Origin: Trebonia sp963785645
GTDB taxonomy: Bacteria; Actinomycetota; Actinomycetes; Streptosporangiales; Streptosporangiaceae
DNA: 64,000 bases
Reading direction: 5' to 3'
Assembly: GCA_963785645.1 (NCBI GenBank)
Contig: CAWAWG010000005.1
Span: forward strand, 1-64,000
In this document: piece by piece, positions 1-11,719 of the stretch
Layout of the letters: each line of letters begins with the position of its first letter
How positions within the stretch are numbered: the first letter of the stretch is position 1
Position numbers and translations under genes: made by a program
Notes under the pieces: model-generated
What the model saw: the letters and a program-made list of their open reading frames with translations, nothing else
Told to the model about the DNA's origin: nothing
Database searches by the model: none

Positions 1-85
1 CGAAGTTGTCCTTGCCGCCAAGCAGGTAGTCATAGACCCGCGCGATGGACGGCATGCTCGGGTCGAAGTCGGCCACGAACCGCAT
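1..85 (-). CDS. SAM-dependent methyltransferase (DUF574 type), N-terminal part only
   Basis: The reverse strand starts at an ATG (83-85) and reads into the window edge, giving only about 28 residues. They contain PSIARVYDYLLGGKDNF, the typical N-terminal signature of the actinobacterial DUF574/Methyltransf_19 family of SAM-dependent methyltransferases. The catalytic domain is outside the window, so substrate cannot be judged. These proteins are abundant in mycelial actinobacteria and mostly uncharacterised. Confidence 0.75.
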   Translation of the reverse strand, partial: MRFVADFDPSMPSIARVYDYLLGGKDNF

Positions 86-220
86 CTTACCGACCCATTT
101 GCGCGATAAGCCCAATAATCGATATACCCCAAGGTCAAGGGCATAAGGGGCAGGCCGGAGTCCACACTGATCAGCGCCGGGACTAAACGATGACACTGGC
201 ACCCTCCAGATGCGAGAACA

Positions 221-251
221 CTATCAGATTAGACATCATCTAATCTGATAG
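221..251. promoter_or_regulatory. perfect 13-bp inverted repeat, operator-like
   Basis: CTATCAGATTAGA (221-233) is mirrored by TCTAATCTGATAG (239-251) with a 5-nt centre. It is AT-rich in a GC-rich context and has no T-tail. It lies 136 bases upstream of the methyltransferase start and downstream of the broken PPOX gene. A TetR/GntR-like operator is one explanation, a short hairpin another; no matching regulator gene is next to it. Confidence 0.5.
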
Positions 252-413
252 CGGCGCCCGAAGTTCGGTAGACGCTTACCGGTTCTGGCCGGGCCAGGAT
301 CCAACGGTCTGCGGCCAGTCGCCGCGTTGCCGTATTCGGCGGGCGGGTCGTCGGGCCTTTCGACGTCGGGCCGCCAGGTGCGGAGCGTTCAAGTTTCCGT
401 TGCCGACGGACGG

Positions 414-884
414 TCAGGCCAGGCGGGCAGGGAAGCCTCCGGTGGCGAGTAAAGAACCAGCGGACCGGGGTGATGCGGAGCAGGGACTTGCCCTGCGTGA
501 CCATGGCCTCGCGGTAATCGGCCCAGTCCGGGTGCTCGCCGGAGATCGAGCGGTAGTAGTCGACCAGTGCCTCCACCGCTTCGGGGACGTCGAGCACCTC
601 GGCGGTGCCGTCGACCTGGACCCAGGGGCCGCCGAAGTCGTCGGACAGGAACAAGACGCTGACCTGCTCGGGAGCGCGGCGGGCGTTGCGGGTCTTGGCC
701 CGCTCCGGGTACGTCGCGATGACGATCCGCCCGCGGTCGTCCACGCCGCAGGTGACGGGCGAGGCCTGCGGCCGCCGTCCTTGCGCGTGGTGATCACGAT
801 CGCCTGATGGCGGACCTTGATGAACTCGGTCAGCTCGTCCCGGCTGACGACGGTACTTGTCGCGATTTTCCTGGGCACGGTCAA
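414..884 (-). pseudogene. PPOX-class (F420/flavin-binding) oxidoreductase with two compensating frameshifts
   Basis: The first ~35 residues (MTVPRKIATSTVVSRDELTE onward) and the last ~12 (LLATGGFPARLA) are in one frame, while the middle is in another frame and contains SVLFLSDDFGGPWVQVDG and ISGEHPDWADYREAM. Together they make a typical ~150-residue pyridoxamine-5'-phosphate-oxidase-fold protein of the actinobacterial F420-dependent group. The frame is lost by one missing base near 775 and regained by one extra base near 450, so only the central ~325 bases are out of frame. Either a recent pseudogene or two assembly errors. Confidence 0.7.
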
Positions 885-984
885 AAGCTAGCAGCAATGC
901 AGCGCCCGCTATCGAGGCTGGGCCAAGAGTCCCCGGGTACGCTCGGGCCGCAGCAGACACCAGCCCACGCAAGAGGAGGACCCC

Positions 985-1092
985 ATGCGGATCGCAGTCG
1001 CAGGCGCTGCCGGCCTGATCGGGCGGCTTACCGTAGCCGTCCTCGACCAGGCCGGGCACCAGACGGTGCCGCTCAGCCGCGTGGCCTGCCCG
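985..1092 (+). pseudogene. NAD(P)-dependent SDR/epimerase, N-terminal remnant
   Basis: An ATG with a strong ribosome site (AGAGGAGG) begins MRIAVAGAAGLIGRLTVAVL, a classic Rossmann GxxGxxG start of the atypical SDR/NmrA group. After about 36 residues similarity stops abruptly where the convergent lipoxygenase remnant ends. The rest of the gene is missing, so this is a deletion or rearrangement scar. Confidence 0.6.
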
Positions 1093-1093
1093 G

Positions 1094-2825
1094 CTAGATG
1101 TTGGTGCTGTTGGGGATCAGGGATGGCCGCAGGTACTCATAGGGGTGCCGGCGTCCGGCATTGCGCGCGGTGATCTCGTTGTCGACTTCGGACAGGGCAT
1201 CGCGGAAGACTCGGCTGGCCGCGCCGACCCGGGAATCCCGGAAGTCGTCACCGTAGTCGCCCAGGACGGTGTAGTGGACAGAGCCGAGAAGCGTCATGAC
1301 GCCGTACTGCTGTACGGCCACGTCGAGCGGCGGCAGGCTGGCGAGCCAGTCCGCATCGGTGTGACCGGAGCCGACGGGCTCCGGCTGTGAAGCCGGCCAG
1401 CGGGTTCGCCGGCAGGAGGAGGGTCCAGTTGGCTGAAGTTGACCGCCGCGTGCTGCGGGCCCGCCGTCCAGATGACCATCGTCAAGATGGCGACGAGATC
1501 GTTCCGGTCCTCGATCCGTCCGGGCGTGGCCCCGAAGTCGCGGACCTTGCCGCCGCGTCGGGCGAGCCACCTCGGCGGCCCAAGCCTGGAGCTCGAGATC
1601 TCCTCGCACGGCGGCGTCAGAGGGATAGTAGGCATCGACGAATTCCGGCCCACCGCTGTACCACGGTCCAGACCAGCAGGCCGTCGTCGCGATAGGGGTA
1701 ATACGAAGGCACGCCAGGCTGTCGGTGCCCCAGCCGGCAAGCCGCCGGCAGGTAGTTGCCGGTAAACGAGAAGTTCTTCCGGCGCTCGGCAAACGGCCAG
1801 GTGCTCTTCAGCTCTGAGCCGATCAGGTATCGACCGCCCGGCCGGGCTTGTCAGCAGCTCGACCGCGAGCTTGTTGATCGACATGGTGCCCTCGAAGTGC
1901 CGTCGCAGCAGCACCGCGACGGGGTGAACCGAGGCGAGGTTACGGACCGCCGCGAGCAGACCGCCTCGCTGATCAGGTGCGTGAACCCCAGATGGGTGAG
2001 TACCTCGTGATAGGTGTTGTGCGCGGCCAGTACGAAGTTCTTGGCGATCCTCCAGGAGTAGCCGTCGGCGGGGGTGTAGATTTCCCGTCCCGCCGGGTCT
2101 TGTCCGCACTGAATAGCGAAGGGTCGCAGGGGGCCGCCGGTCCGTGGGACCGCGAAGGCCACCATCGGGCGTACATGTACTTGGGGTCCTGGGAGTGCCG
2201 CCCGTTGTCCAGGGCCGACATCGGCTGGTGGTCGATCCAGTAGACCCGCAGGCCGCCATCGCCATCTCCAGGCTCTCGCCGTTTAGTTCCGGCACGGCAC
2301 TGAGGTGACCGGAGTTCAGCGGGAATTTCGCCGGAATGCCGTTCATGCGCACGAGCCGGGTCGGATCAGCCCCGCCACCATGGCCTCGGCGAAGTACTCG
2401 TCGGAGTCAAACCGTCCCGCGACGCTGGGCAACCGCGTCTTCGCGGAATACCGGCCCGGTAATCCTCCAGGGTCGGCAACTCGCCTCGGTTGCTGACATA
2501 GCCGGATCCGGCATGAAGTAGTCGACGAGGCCGCCCACATCACCCTCGCGCACCATGGCCAGGAGCTTCGCCAGCCCCAGCGACGGCAGGTCATTGACGA
2601 AGTTCCAGCGGCCCCGGTGCTTAAGCGCCACCACGTTGGCGCGTTCCCGTCCCTGTGTCTTCAGGATCCGTAGCTGCCAGAGGTTGCCTGCCGGGGCCGG
2701 GTCCCCCTTGCTCGCGGACACCGGGAATCCGTAGGTGACGTCGTACTTGTACGATTCACGCATCGCCGCGAGCTGATCGCCCGTTCCGAGCGCGGGTCAT
2801 CCTGCGAGATCAGGTAATCGCTCAT
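1094..2825 (-). pseudogene. lipoxygenase, heavily frameshifted
   Basis: Pieces in all three reverse frames line up in order as one lipoxygenase: N-terminal MSDYLISQDDP and DQLAAMRESYKYDV; LDNGRHSQDPKYMYA; the iron-site helix YHEVLTHLGFTHLISEA; SVHPVAVLLRRHFEGT; the second metal helix IWTAGPQHAAVNFSQ; and the C-terminal PNSTNI, whose terminal Ile is the last iron ligand in this family. The expected His ligands are all still recognisable, yet at least six frame changes are needed. Bacterial lipoxygenases oxygenate polyunsaturated fatty acids. It ends against the SDR remnant. Either decayed after acquisition or badly sequenced. Confidence 0.75.
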
Positions 2826-3186
2826 GCCGTCCTCAGGTAACTGGTCTTCGTCCGATGCGGGGATGCTGGCTCAACCGGCGATACTCCCTTGCACACTAGG
2901 GCCAGCCCCACGGGCAAACGGCCACACTTGGCACACATATACCCGGGTGACTCGCGTTGGGAACTGTGCGAACACGTGCGCGGATAGCCGGTGAACTGAA
3001 CGCGGCGACTCACCGCCCGCTGGGGTCGACGACGTCGGCGCGGGAAGCCACCTGCAGCAACCGCCACAAACAGAACCGCCACCGCCCATGACCAGCCCGT
3101 CGGCAAAGATGATCTTCAGCCCTGCAAAAAAGTGTCGCGCACCGGTTGGCGACGCGGCGGCGGGAATGTCGTAGGCCGCTCCTATC
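2826..3186. other. intergenic stretch without recognisable gene
   Basis: About 360 bases between the lipoxygenase remnant and the WYL regulator, which are divergent. I see no convincing reading frame, RNA or repeat. Upstream regions of both genes must lie here. Confidence 0.4.
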
Positions 3187-3893
3187 GTGGTGGGCGTGAA
3201 CCGGACCGACCGGCTGTACGCCCTCGTGGAGGAACTGCGGGCCGTCGCGCCGCGGCCGCGCAGCGCGCGGTGGCTGGCCGGCCGGTTCGAGGTCAGCGCC
3301 CGCACGATCGAGCGGGACATCAGCGCGCTGCAGCAGTCCGGCGTGCCGGTGTGGGCCGAGGCCGGGCGGTCCGGCGGCTACTGCCTGGACAAGGACCGCA
3401 CGCTGCCGCCGGTCAACTTCACCCGCCGGCGAAGCCATGGCACTGGCGGTCGCGCTGCGGCAGGTGGCCGGAACTCCGTTCGGCCAGGACGCGGCCGCCG
3501 CCATGCGCAAGGTGCTCGCCGCGATGCGCAAGGACGACGCCGAGGCCGCCCGCGACCTCGCCGCCGCGTCTACCTGGTCGGCGACGCGGACCCGCCGCCG
3601 CTGCCCGTCGTGATCACGGATGCCCTGGCCGCGCGCCGGGTGCTGCGGATCGGCTACGCCGACCGGCACGGCCTCGTCACCCGCCGGGACATCGAGCCGC
3701 TCGGCTACGTCGGCATCGCCGAGCGCTGGTACCTGCTGGCCTGGTGCAGGCTGCGCGACGCGCTCCGCGCCTTCCGCACCGACCGCATCGCCACGGTCGC
3801 GCGTCACCGCGCAGGTACCCGCGCCCCGGGCGCTGCGCCGCGAGGACCTGGACATCCCGCAAGCCAAGCTGCGGCCGCCTCGTCCTGGACTGA
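3187..3893 (+). pseudogene. YafY-family HTH/WYL-domain transcriptional regulator, frameshifted
   Basis: The GTG start gives NRTDRLYALVEELRAVAPRP and a DeoR-like helix-turn-helix (LAGRFEVSARTIERDISALQ) followed by GVPVWAEAGRSGGYCLD, the standard YafY N-terminus. The frame shifts near 3430 (continuing EAMALAVALRQVAGTPFGQD), returns near 3570 (PLPVVITDALAARRVLRIGY and the WYL-domain RDIEPLGYVGIAERWYLLAW), and shifts again near 3805, ending LVLD at 3893. Total about 230 residues, slightly short for the family. WYL regulators sense ligands or nucleic acids; the neighbouring convergent VOC gene is a common companion. Confidence 0.7.
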
Positions 3894-3959
3894 GCCCGGG
3901 CCCTGGACCGACCGCAGTGCGGGGCCGCGCCGTCGCGGACGCGGCCCCGTCACTGCGCG

Positions 3960-4329
3960 TCAAGCGGACGGCATGGAAAAGACCTCGAACTGGTTGCCGT
4001 CCGGGTCGAGCAGGTGGGCGAACGTGATCCCGCCCGGCGTCACCGCGGCGGCGCGCCGGACGCTGCCGCCTGCCGCCTGGACCCGCTGGCACGTTTCGGC
4101 GACGTCCGCGACCAGCACGCCGAACACCGCGTACCCGGACCCGCGCGCCGGTGTCGGCCAGCCCGCCCGCGTGCAGCCCGGGCCCGTCGCCGGCCGTGAC
4201 CTGCTGATACCGGGGCCGTCGGCGTCGTCCTGCCGACCGTCCAGCCGAAGACCTCGCCGTAGAACTTCTCCGCTCCCGCCAGATCGCCGTACCAATCTCG
4301 AACCACGCGACGCCGTTGAATCCCGCCAT
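3960..4329 (-). pseudogene. VOC-family (glyoxalase/bleomycin-resistance) protein, frameshifted
   Basis: Starts MAGFNGVAWFEIGT at 4329, continues in a second frame as DLAGAEKFYGEVFGWTVGRT and ends in a third as TPGGITFAHLLDPDGNQFEV. The assembled ~120-residue protein is a single-domain VOC protein, convergent with the WYL regulator 66 bases away. At least two frame changes separate the parts, so the gene as written cannot make the protein. Confidence 0.7.
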
Positions 4330-4459
4330 GTCAGCCTCCTGGTGCTTGTCGCGGGACTGTCCCGCGACAACCACGACTTCCGGACCGAGGCGACAGCCCC
4401 CTGTCGGCGTTTCCCTCCGTCCTTAGGAGAACCACTGCCTGGCCGTTCCTCGTGATGTT

Positions 4460-6448
<1,989 letters not shown>

Positions 6449-8008
6449 GGTCCGCGCGGATCGTGCCGCTCGTGGGCCAGACGTAGATCACGATCCCGTT
6501 GGCGCCGTGTTGTCCGGAAGCACCGGGCCGCGCCGCCGCGCCGCGCCCCGCCTCCGGCCACGACGTCGCGTTGCGGATCGAGTTCAGGCATGCCTCGATG
6601 ACGGCCTCGACCGTCGGCAGCGTGACCAGCCGGCCGTCACCGTCCCGCAGTTCCGGCAGGTCACGGACCTGGGCGAACGCGAAAAGGCGGGTGTCGGACG
6701 GGTTCTTCTGCGCGCGGGCCTGGAAGAGGTAGACCTCCTCGTCCACCGACGGCAGCCGGGTGAGGTCGAACTCGCTCAGCAGGTCCAGCCGCATCCGCCG
6801 CGCGATGTCCGGGTGCAGCCCGCGGATCAGCCGGTCCTCGGCCAGCCCGGTACCCGACGGGCGGAACGTGAAGTGGCGGTGCATCACCGCTCCATGGCTG
6901 CCGGCGACCGTGACGACGAGCCTGCGGAGCTGACCGGACAGCCGGTATTCCCCGATGATCTCGTGCAGCGCGGCGGCGGTCGCGTCAACGTTGTCCGGCT
7001 GCTGTTCCCAGGCGAGGTAGATGTCGGCGTCAACGGGACCCTCGCCGCTCGCCTCGGCGAGGCGGCGCAAAGCGCTGCCGAGCGCGTCGAAGGTGGCCGC
7101 CGCGCAGACCAGGCGCGAGTCCGCGCGCTCGGCGACCACGAGCGTGCAGTCGGCGAACTGGCTGGACCGGACGGCCGTGAAGCCCTTGCTGCCGTAGTAC
7201 CGCCTCGTCAGCACCTCGAGCATGACCGCGTTGTCCAGGCGGCCGCGGATGAGCCGCTGCCCGAGCAGTCGCATCAGGGGCTCGGTGCTGCGCACCATCG
7301 CGGCGACGTGCTCCGCGCGGTCCGCCGCGTCCGGGTGCGCGTCCAGGTAGCGCAGGTGCTCGCGGACCCGGACGTAGGCGCGCGCACGGTTGCGGCGCAG
7401 CAGCGGCTGGGCGAACCAGGTGAAGACCACGCACCGGGCGAGGTCACTGAGCAGCGGAAAGCGGACCTGAGCAGCGACCAGCCGCTCAAGTGCGAGGCTG
7501 GCGGACTCGTGCAGCAGGACATCCGGAGGCGGTTCCCTCAGCCATGCGCGCAGCAGCGCCGCTATCACCGTCGGGCCGGCTGACGCGGGCCGCAGCGCGA
7601 GGAAGATCCGGGATACCGCCGCTTCGAGCTCGGACGAGCGCTCAAGTTCGGTCACCCCGTAGTGGCGGAGCACCCGGGCGAGCTTGGCCTTGAACTCCGC
7701 GGGCAACCCCGCCCGCTCGACGTCGAGGCACTGCAGGTAACTGTGGAAGTGCTCGTGGGGGCTGTGCACGTGGCCGTCGCTGTCGCCGTCTTCCCGCCCG
7801 GGCCGGTCGCGGGCCAGCTCGGCCTGGTCGGCGAAGATCTCGATGAGTTCCAGTTCACCGGCCACCGGAGAGTGTTCGTCGGGGGACGCCGCGGGCCGCG
7901 TCGCCAGGTAGTCGTCGAGTATCTGGCTCTCGTCGAGCAGGTCGCCGTCGAAGCCGAGCAGCAGACTGCGCAGAATCTCCTGACCGCGGCGGGTACGCGC
8001 CGCCGCGG

Positions 8009-10072
8009 TCATCTCGACCGGCTCGGCGGGCAGGTCCAGGTCGGCGAAGCCGGCGCCCGGACGGCGTCCCCGGCTTCCGTGCCGCCGTCGTCGTCGCCGG
8101 CGATCGGCTCCAGCTTCAGCAGCGGTGCGCTCGTCTCGACGTGGCTGCCCACGGACACGAGGCATTCCTTCACCAGCGCCTTGAACGGCGCCCGGAGAAC
8201 CGTCTCCATCTTCATGCTCTCCAGCACCAGCACGGGAGCCCCTGCTTCCACCTCGGCGCCGACCGCCAGCGGGGTGGCCACGACCAGCGCCGGCGCCGGC
8301 GAGCGGACCACGCTGGCTTCTTCACGGCTGATCCGGTAGGTCGCACCCGCCACCTCAACGAGGTGAACCGGCCCGTGGACGGCGGTGAGCAGGCGGTAGC
8401 CCGTACCGTTGACGGTGATCTGCCTGGTGTGCTCGTCGAAGCGGTCGAGTTCGATGTCGGCACCGTGAGTGCCGCTGCCCGTCTCGATCGCGACGCGGAA
8501 CCGCCTGGCGCTGATCCGCGCCACCCGCAGCCGGTAGCCGACGCCGCGCAAGCTGAGTTCCAGTTGCCGCCCGGTCAGGTGCTGCACCCGCGGCCGGCCA
8601 GCGAACGCCGTCGACCGCAGCCGGTCCCGCTCGAGGAGTTCCTCGGCCTCGTACGTCTCGATGGCGGCCGCGGCCAGCGCAACGGCGGAGTTCCGGTGCG
8701 AGATCAGCCTGCCCGCGGCCCGGACCCGGTCGATCCAGCCGGTGTCCGCGCTCGCGTCGATCACCTCGGGCGCCTCCAGCAGGTCGAGCAGGAAGCACTT
8801 GTTGGTCGTGCCCCCCTCGATGATCACTGCTGTCTGGGCCAGCGCGCGGCGCAACCGGCCCAGCGCCTGGTCACGGTCGGCGCCGTAAGCGATGATCTTC
8901 GCGATCATCGAGTCGAAGTCAGCGGGGATGGTGTCGCCCGCGCTGACCCCGGTGTCGACGCGGATGCCCGGCCCGGTGGGGAGGTCGAGCCGGACGATCC
9001 GTCCCGGGGCGGGCGCGAAGTCACGGTCGGGGTCCTCTGCGTTGAGCCGCGCCTCGATCGCGTGTCCGCGCTCGGCAGGCCGTTCGCCGTCCAGCGAGCC
9101 GCCCGACGCGACGTGCAGCTGGAGCCGGACCAGGTCCGCGCCGGTGGTCAGCTCGGTGACCGGGTGCTCCACCTGCAGCCGGGTGTTGACCTCGAGGAAC
9201 GCTAGCAGCTGGTCCTCGGCGCGGTACAGGAACTCCACGGTCGCGGCACCGCGGTAGTTCACCGCGACGGCGAGCCGCTCGGCGGACTCCCGCAGTACCG
9301 CGGCCTGCTCCGAACTGAGACCGGGCGACGCGGACTCCTCGATGACCTTCTGGTGGCGCCGCTGCAGCGAGCAGTCGCGGATCCCGAGTGCCCAGGCCGT
9401 GCCCTGACCGTCGGCTATTATCTGAACTTCAACATGCCGGGCGCCGGTGATCAGCCGCTCGAGGAAAACCTGGCCGTTGCCGAAGGCCCGCGCCGCCTCC
9501 TGGCTGGTGCGCTCGAATGCGTCCGCTAGCTGGGCTTCGCTGGAGATCACCCGGATACCGCGCCCGCCGCCGCCCGCGGTCGCCTTTAGCATCAGCGGGT
9601 AGCCGATGTCCCGAGCCGCGCGGACCACCGCGTCTAGGTCCTGGACAGCACCATGGCTCCAAGCCGCCACTGGTACCCCGATTTCCTCGGCGATCAGCTT
9701 GGCACCGATCTTGTCACCGAGTTTCCGCATCGCCTCGGCGCTCGGGCCGATAAACGTGACGCCGATGTTGTCGCACAGTTCGGCGAACGCCGGGTCCTCG
9801 GCGACGAATCCCCAACCGACCCAGGCGGCGTCCGCCCCCGTTGTCACCAGCGCCTGCTCAAGCAGCTTCAGGTCCAGGTAGGGACGCGCGGCGGCGGGGC
9901 CGAGATCGTAGGCGATGTCGGCCTGACGCACGAATGTGGCCGTGGCGTCGGCATCGGTGTAAAGGGCGACCGTCTCGATTGGCTGCCCGGTCTCGGCGGC
10001 AAGCTCGCGGACCGCGTTGATGAGCCGCATCGCGGGCTCACCGCGGTTGACGATGGCGATTCGACTGAACAA
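8009..10072 (-). CDS. biotin carboxylase plus biotin carboxyl carrier part of fused acetyl-CoA carboxylase
   Basis: The ATG at 10072 opens MFSRIAIVNRGEPAMRLINA, the biotin carboxylase start. The ATP-grasp site KATAGGGGRGIRVI and the catalytic FLEVNTRLQVEHPVTELT are intact, as is the biotinylation site VLESMKMETVLRAP (Lys in the MKM motif; Ser replaces the common Ala before it). It carboxylates biotin with ATP and bicarbonate, the first half-reaction toward malonyl-CoA. The frame is clean for ~670 residues and lost at ~8060, where the central domain goes on one frame over. As last gene of the polyketide operon it probably supplies malonyl-CoA extender units. Fused carboxylases are rare in bacteria, which normally use separate subunits. 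Confidence 0.85.
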   Translation of the reverse strand: MFSRIAIVNRGEPAMRLINAVRELAAETGQPIETVALYTDADATATFVRQADIAYDLGPAAARPYLDLKLLEQALVTTGADAAWVGWGFVAEDPAFAELCDNIGVTFIGPSAEAMRKLGDKIGAKLIAEEIGVPVAAWSHGAVQDLDAVVRAARDIGYPLMLKATAGGGGRGIRVISSEAQLADAFERTSQEAARAFGNGQVFLERLITGARHVEVQIIADGQGTAWALGIRDCSLQRRHQKVIEESASPGLSSEQAAVLRESAERLAVAVNYRGAATVEFLYRAEDQLLAFLEVNTRLQVEHPVTELTTGADLVRLQLHVASGGSLDGERPAERGHAIEARLNAEDPDRDFAPAPGRIVRLDLPTGPGIRVDTGVSAGDTIPADFDSMIAKIIAYGADRDQALGRLRRALAQTAVIIEGGTTNKCFLLDLLEAPEVIDASADTGWIDRVRAAGRLISHRNSAVALAAAAIETYEAEELLERDRLRSTAFAGRPRVQHLTGRQLELSLRGVGYRLRVARISARRFRVAIETGSGTHGADIELDRFDEHTRQITVNGTGYRLLTAVHGPVHLVEVAGATYRISREEASVVRSPAPALVVATPLAVGAEVEAGAPVLVLESMKMETVLRAPFKALVKECLVSVGSHVETSAPLLKLEPIAGDDDGGTEAGDAVRAPASPTWTCPPSRSR

Positions 10073-11355
10073 CTAACCGAGCCCCTCTCGCACCGTAACC
10101 GCGCCGCGCTAGAGCGCTGTTCGCTGGCCGCCGAGCGGTCGGTAATCAGCTCCATCGCGCAGCTGGCCAGGAAGTACCGCAGGCTGTCCCCGGTTGTCAG
10201 ATCCCAGTCAGGGCCTGGATCGAGCAGCAGGCTCAGCTCGCCCGCCTCGGTACCCACGGCGGGACCGGCCAGCTTGTCCCGGCCCGTTCCGCGCAGGTCG
10301 ACCACCCGCACGAGCAGGTCGTCACGCATGAACAGCGTGCTGCCCGCGAGCGGCTGGCTGGGATCTTCGGCCGCCGCCCTGTCCTCGTCGCGGAACAGGC
10401 GCATCGCGGCCGCCCCCCCGCCAGGCCTGACCGGGTAGAGAAAGCCGCGGCGGATGACCTCGCCCGCCGAGCCGGCCACGGCCTGGACATGGTGCACGGC
10501 GGGGAGTGCCGCGCGGGCGAAGAAGGAACGGACCGAGACGGGGTCACTGAAGTCACGGGACTCCACCAGGTACGGGTTGATGGCCTCTTCAACGGCCCTG
10601 ACTTCGGGCTGCGCGGCCACGTGCCGCATCGCATTGCCCAGGTCACCCGTCACCTCGACGACCCGTACCACCCGGTTGCCGCGCATGAACAGCGAGGTGC
10701 GGCAGAGCTTCGTGGTGGCATCGACCTCAGCCCGCGGCGGACTGTAGTTGGCCAGGATCTCGGCCACGGCCGGCTCGCTGCCGGGTTTGACCAAGAAGGT
10801 GAGCCCGTGCCGGACGATCCCGCCGCTGGCCAGGGGCGGCGCGGGCACCGGGTCGGTGCCCGGCGCTTGGGTTGCCCGTGCTTGGGTTGCCCGTGCTTGG
10901 GTTGCCAGTGCTTGGGTTGCCAGTGCTTCGGTGGTAGGTGCGCCGGCGGCCACGGGGGGCCGCCGGCGGCCGGCGGCGCCGTTGGACGGCTCCGGACGGT
11001 CGGAGAAAGGACCGGAAGTCTCCTGCACGACGAGATACCGCAGCGAGTTCCTGCTGCCGAGGCATGCGCTCATCGGCGCCACCAGCTCGCGGTGAGCCGG
11101 GCTGTCGACCCAGGCCAGGAAGTGCTCGGAGGTCTGCCACTCACTGGTGAGGAGCCACTGGGCGGAATTGCCGAGCGATTGGCAGAGCTGGTCGCTGATG
11201 TGGCCGGGCACGTCGGCTACCTGGTTGCGAATCCCCTCGTAAGCCGCGAGGAAGCGCTCCTGGTGATCGTCGAGCACATCCATCAGGAACAAGACCCGCA
11301 GCCGGGACGGGTCACCGGCGGTGGACTGGAGCGGCTGCTCACGAAGGGTTGTCAT
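9868..11355 (-). CDS. SchA/CurD-like polyketide-cluster protein
   Basis: Starts MTTLREQPLQSTAGDPSRLR at 11355, its ATG overlapping the stop of the TcmI cyclase (ATGA), so the two are likely translationally coupled. An N-terminal ferredoxin-like monooxygenase-type domain (~residues 20-120) is followed by a Pro/Ala/Gln linker with 5-residue repeats, then the SchA/CurD domain (LTFLVKPGSEPAVAEILANY, TSLFMRGNRVVRVVEVTG, RRGFLYPVRPG). This protein accompanies spore-pigment PKS clusters (whiE ORFI, schA, curD); its role is not settled. The open frame overlaps the next gene by 205 bases, so the true end may be nearer 10,100 with a small frame error. Confidence 0.8.
   Translation of the reverse strand: MTTLREQPLQSTAGDPSRLRVLFLMDVLDDHQERFLAAYEGIRNQVADVPGHISDQLCQSLGNSAQWLLTSEWQTSEHFLAWVDSPAHRELVAPMSACLGSRNSLRYLVVQETSGPFSDRPEPSNGAAGRRRPPVAAGAPTTEALATQALATQARATQARATQAPGTDPVPAPPLASGGIVRHGLTFLVKPGSEPAVAEILANYSPPRAEVDATTKLCRTSLFMRGNRVVRVVEVTGDLGNAMRHVAAQPEVRAVEEAINPYLVESRDFSDPVSVRSFFARAALPAVHHVQAVAGSAGEVIRRGFLYPVRPGGGAAAMRLFRDEDRAAAEDPSQPLAGSTLFMRDDLLVRVVDLRGTGRDKLAGPAVGTEAGELSLLLDPGPDWDLTTGDSLRYFLASCAMELITDRSAASEQRSSAARLRCERGSVSCSVESPSSTAVSPRCGSSTRSASLPPRPGSQSRRSPFTPMPTPRPHSCVRPTSPTISAPPPRVPTWT
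10865..10924. repeat. 15-bp in-frame tandem repeat, four copies
   Basis: The unit GCTTGGGTTGCCCGT occurs at 10865, 10880, 10895 and 10910 (two variants, CCCGT/CCAGT), with a decayed fifth copy. It encodes a five-residue Thr-Gln-Ala-Arg/Leu-Ala repeat in the linker of the SchA/CurD protein. Confidence 0.85.
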
Positions 11356-11684
11356 CGCTGGCCCGGGCTCTGCCAGCGGTAGAACGCCTTCGCCATCGCG
11401 TCGGACGGCACGCGCCACGTATCCGGGTCGTAGGCGGAGACGAAAGGCTGGAGGTTCTCGCTGACTTCCCGGAACAACGGGTCCTCGCGCCGGCTGTCCA
11501 CCGCGGCGCTCAGCGGCTGCTCCGCCTCGATGAGGTGCATATAGAGATCGTGGAAGCGAAATAGCGTCCGCGATTGCACTCCGATGCGCCGCGGCAGCTC
11601 GGTAGCGTCCGAGGCGGCGAAGACGCCGGCGATGTCCTGCTCGCTGCCGGGAAGCATCCTGGCCACGATCAACGTTTTTTCCAT
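11352..11684 (-). CDS. TcmI-family type II polyketide cyclase
   Basis: A 110-residue protein beginning MEKTLIVARMLPGSEQDIAG, preceded by AAGGAGA. It carries the family core ELPRRIGVQSRTLFRFHDLY followed by MHLIEAEQPL and has the usual TcmI length. Such ferredoxin-like dimeric cyclases close later rings of aromatic polyketides; the equivalent whiE gene is ORFVII. It sits 35 bases after the aromatase/cyclase and overlaps the SchA/CurD gene by ATGA. Confidence 0.9.
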   Translation of the reverse strand: MEKTLIVARMLPGSEQDIAGVFAASDATELPRRIGVQSRTLFRFHDLYMHLIEAEQPLSAAVDSRREDPLFREVSENLQPFVSAYDPDTWRVPSDAMAKAFYRWQSPGQR

Positions 11685-11719
11685 GGTTCTCCTTATTCGT
11701 TCCCGGGCTGCCAGGCGCT

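Noticed and set aside
8141..9205. 354-codon plus-strand frame opposite biotin carboxylase
   Set aside because: Opposite strand carries all conserved biotin carboxylase and carrier motifs.
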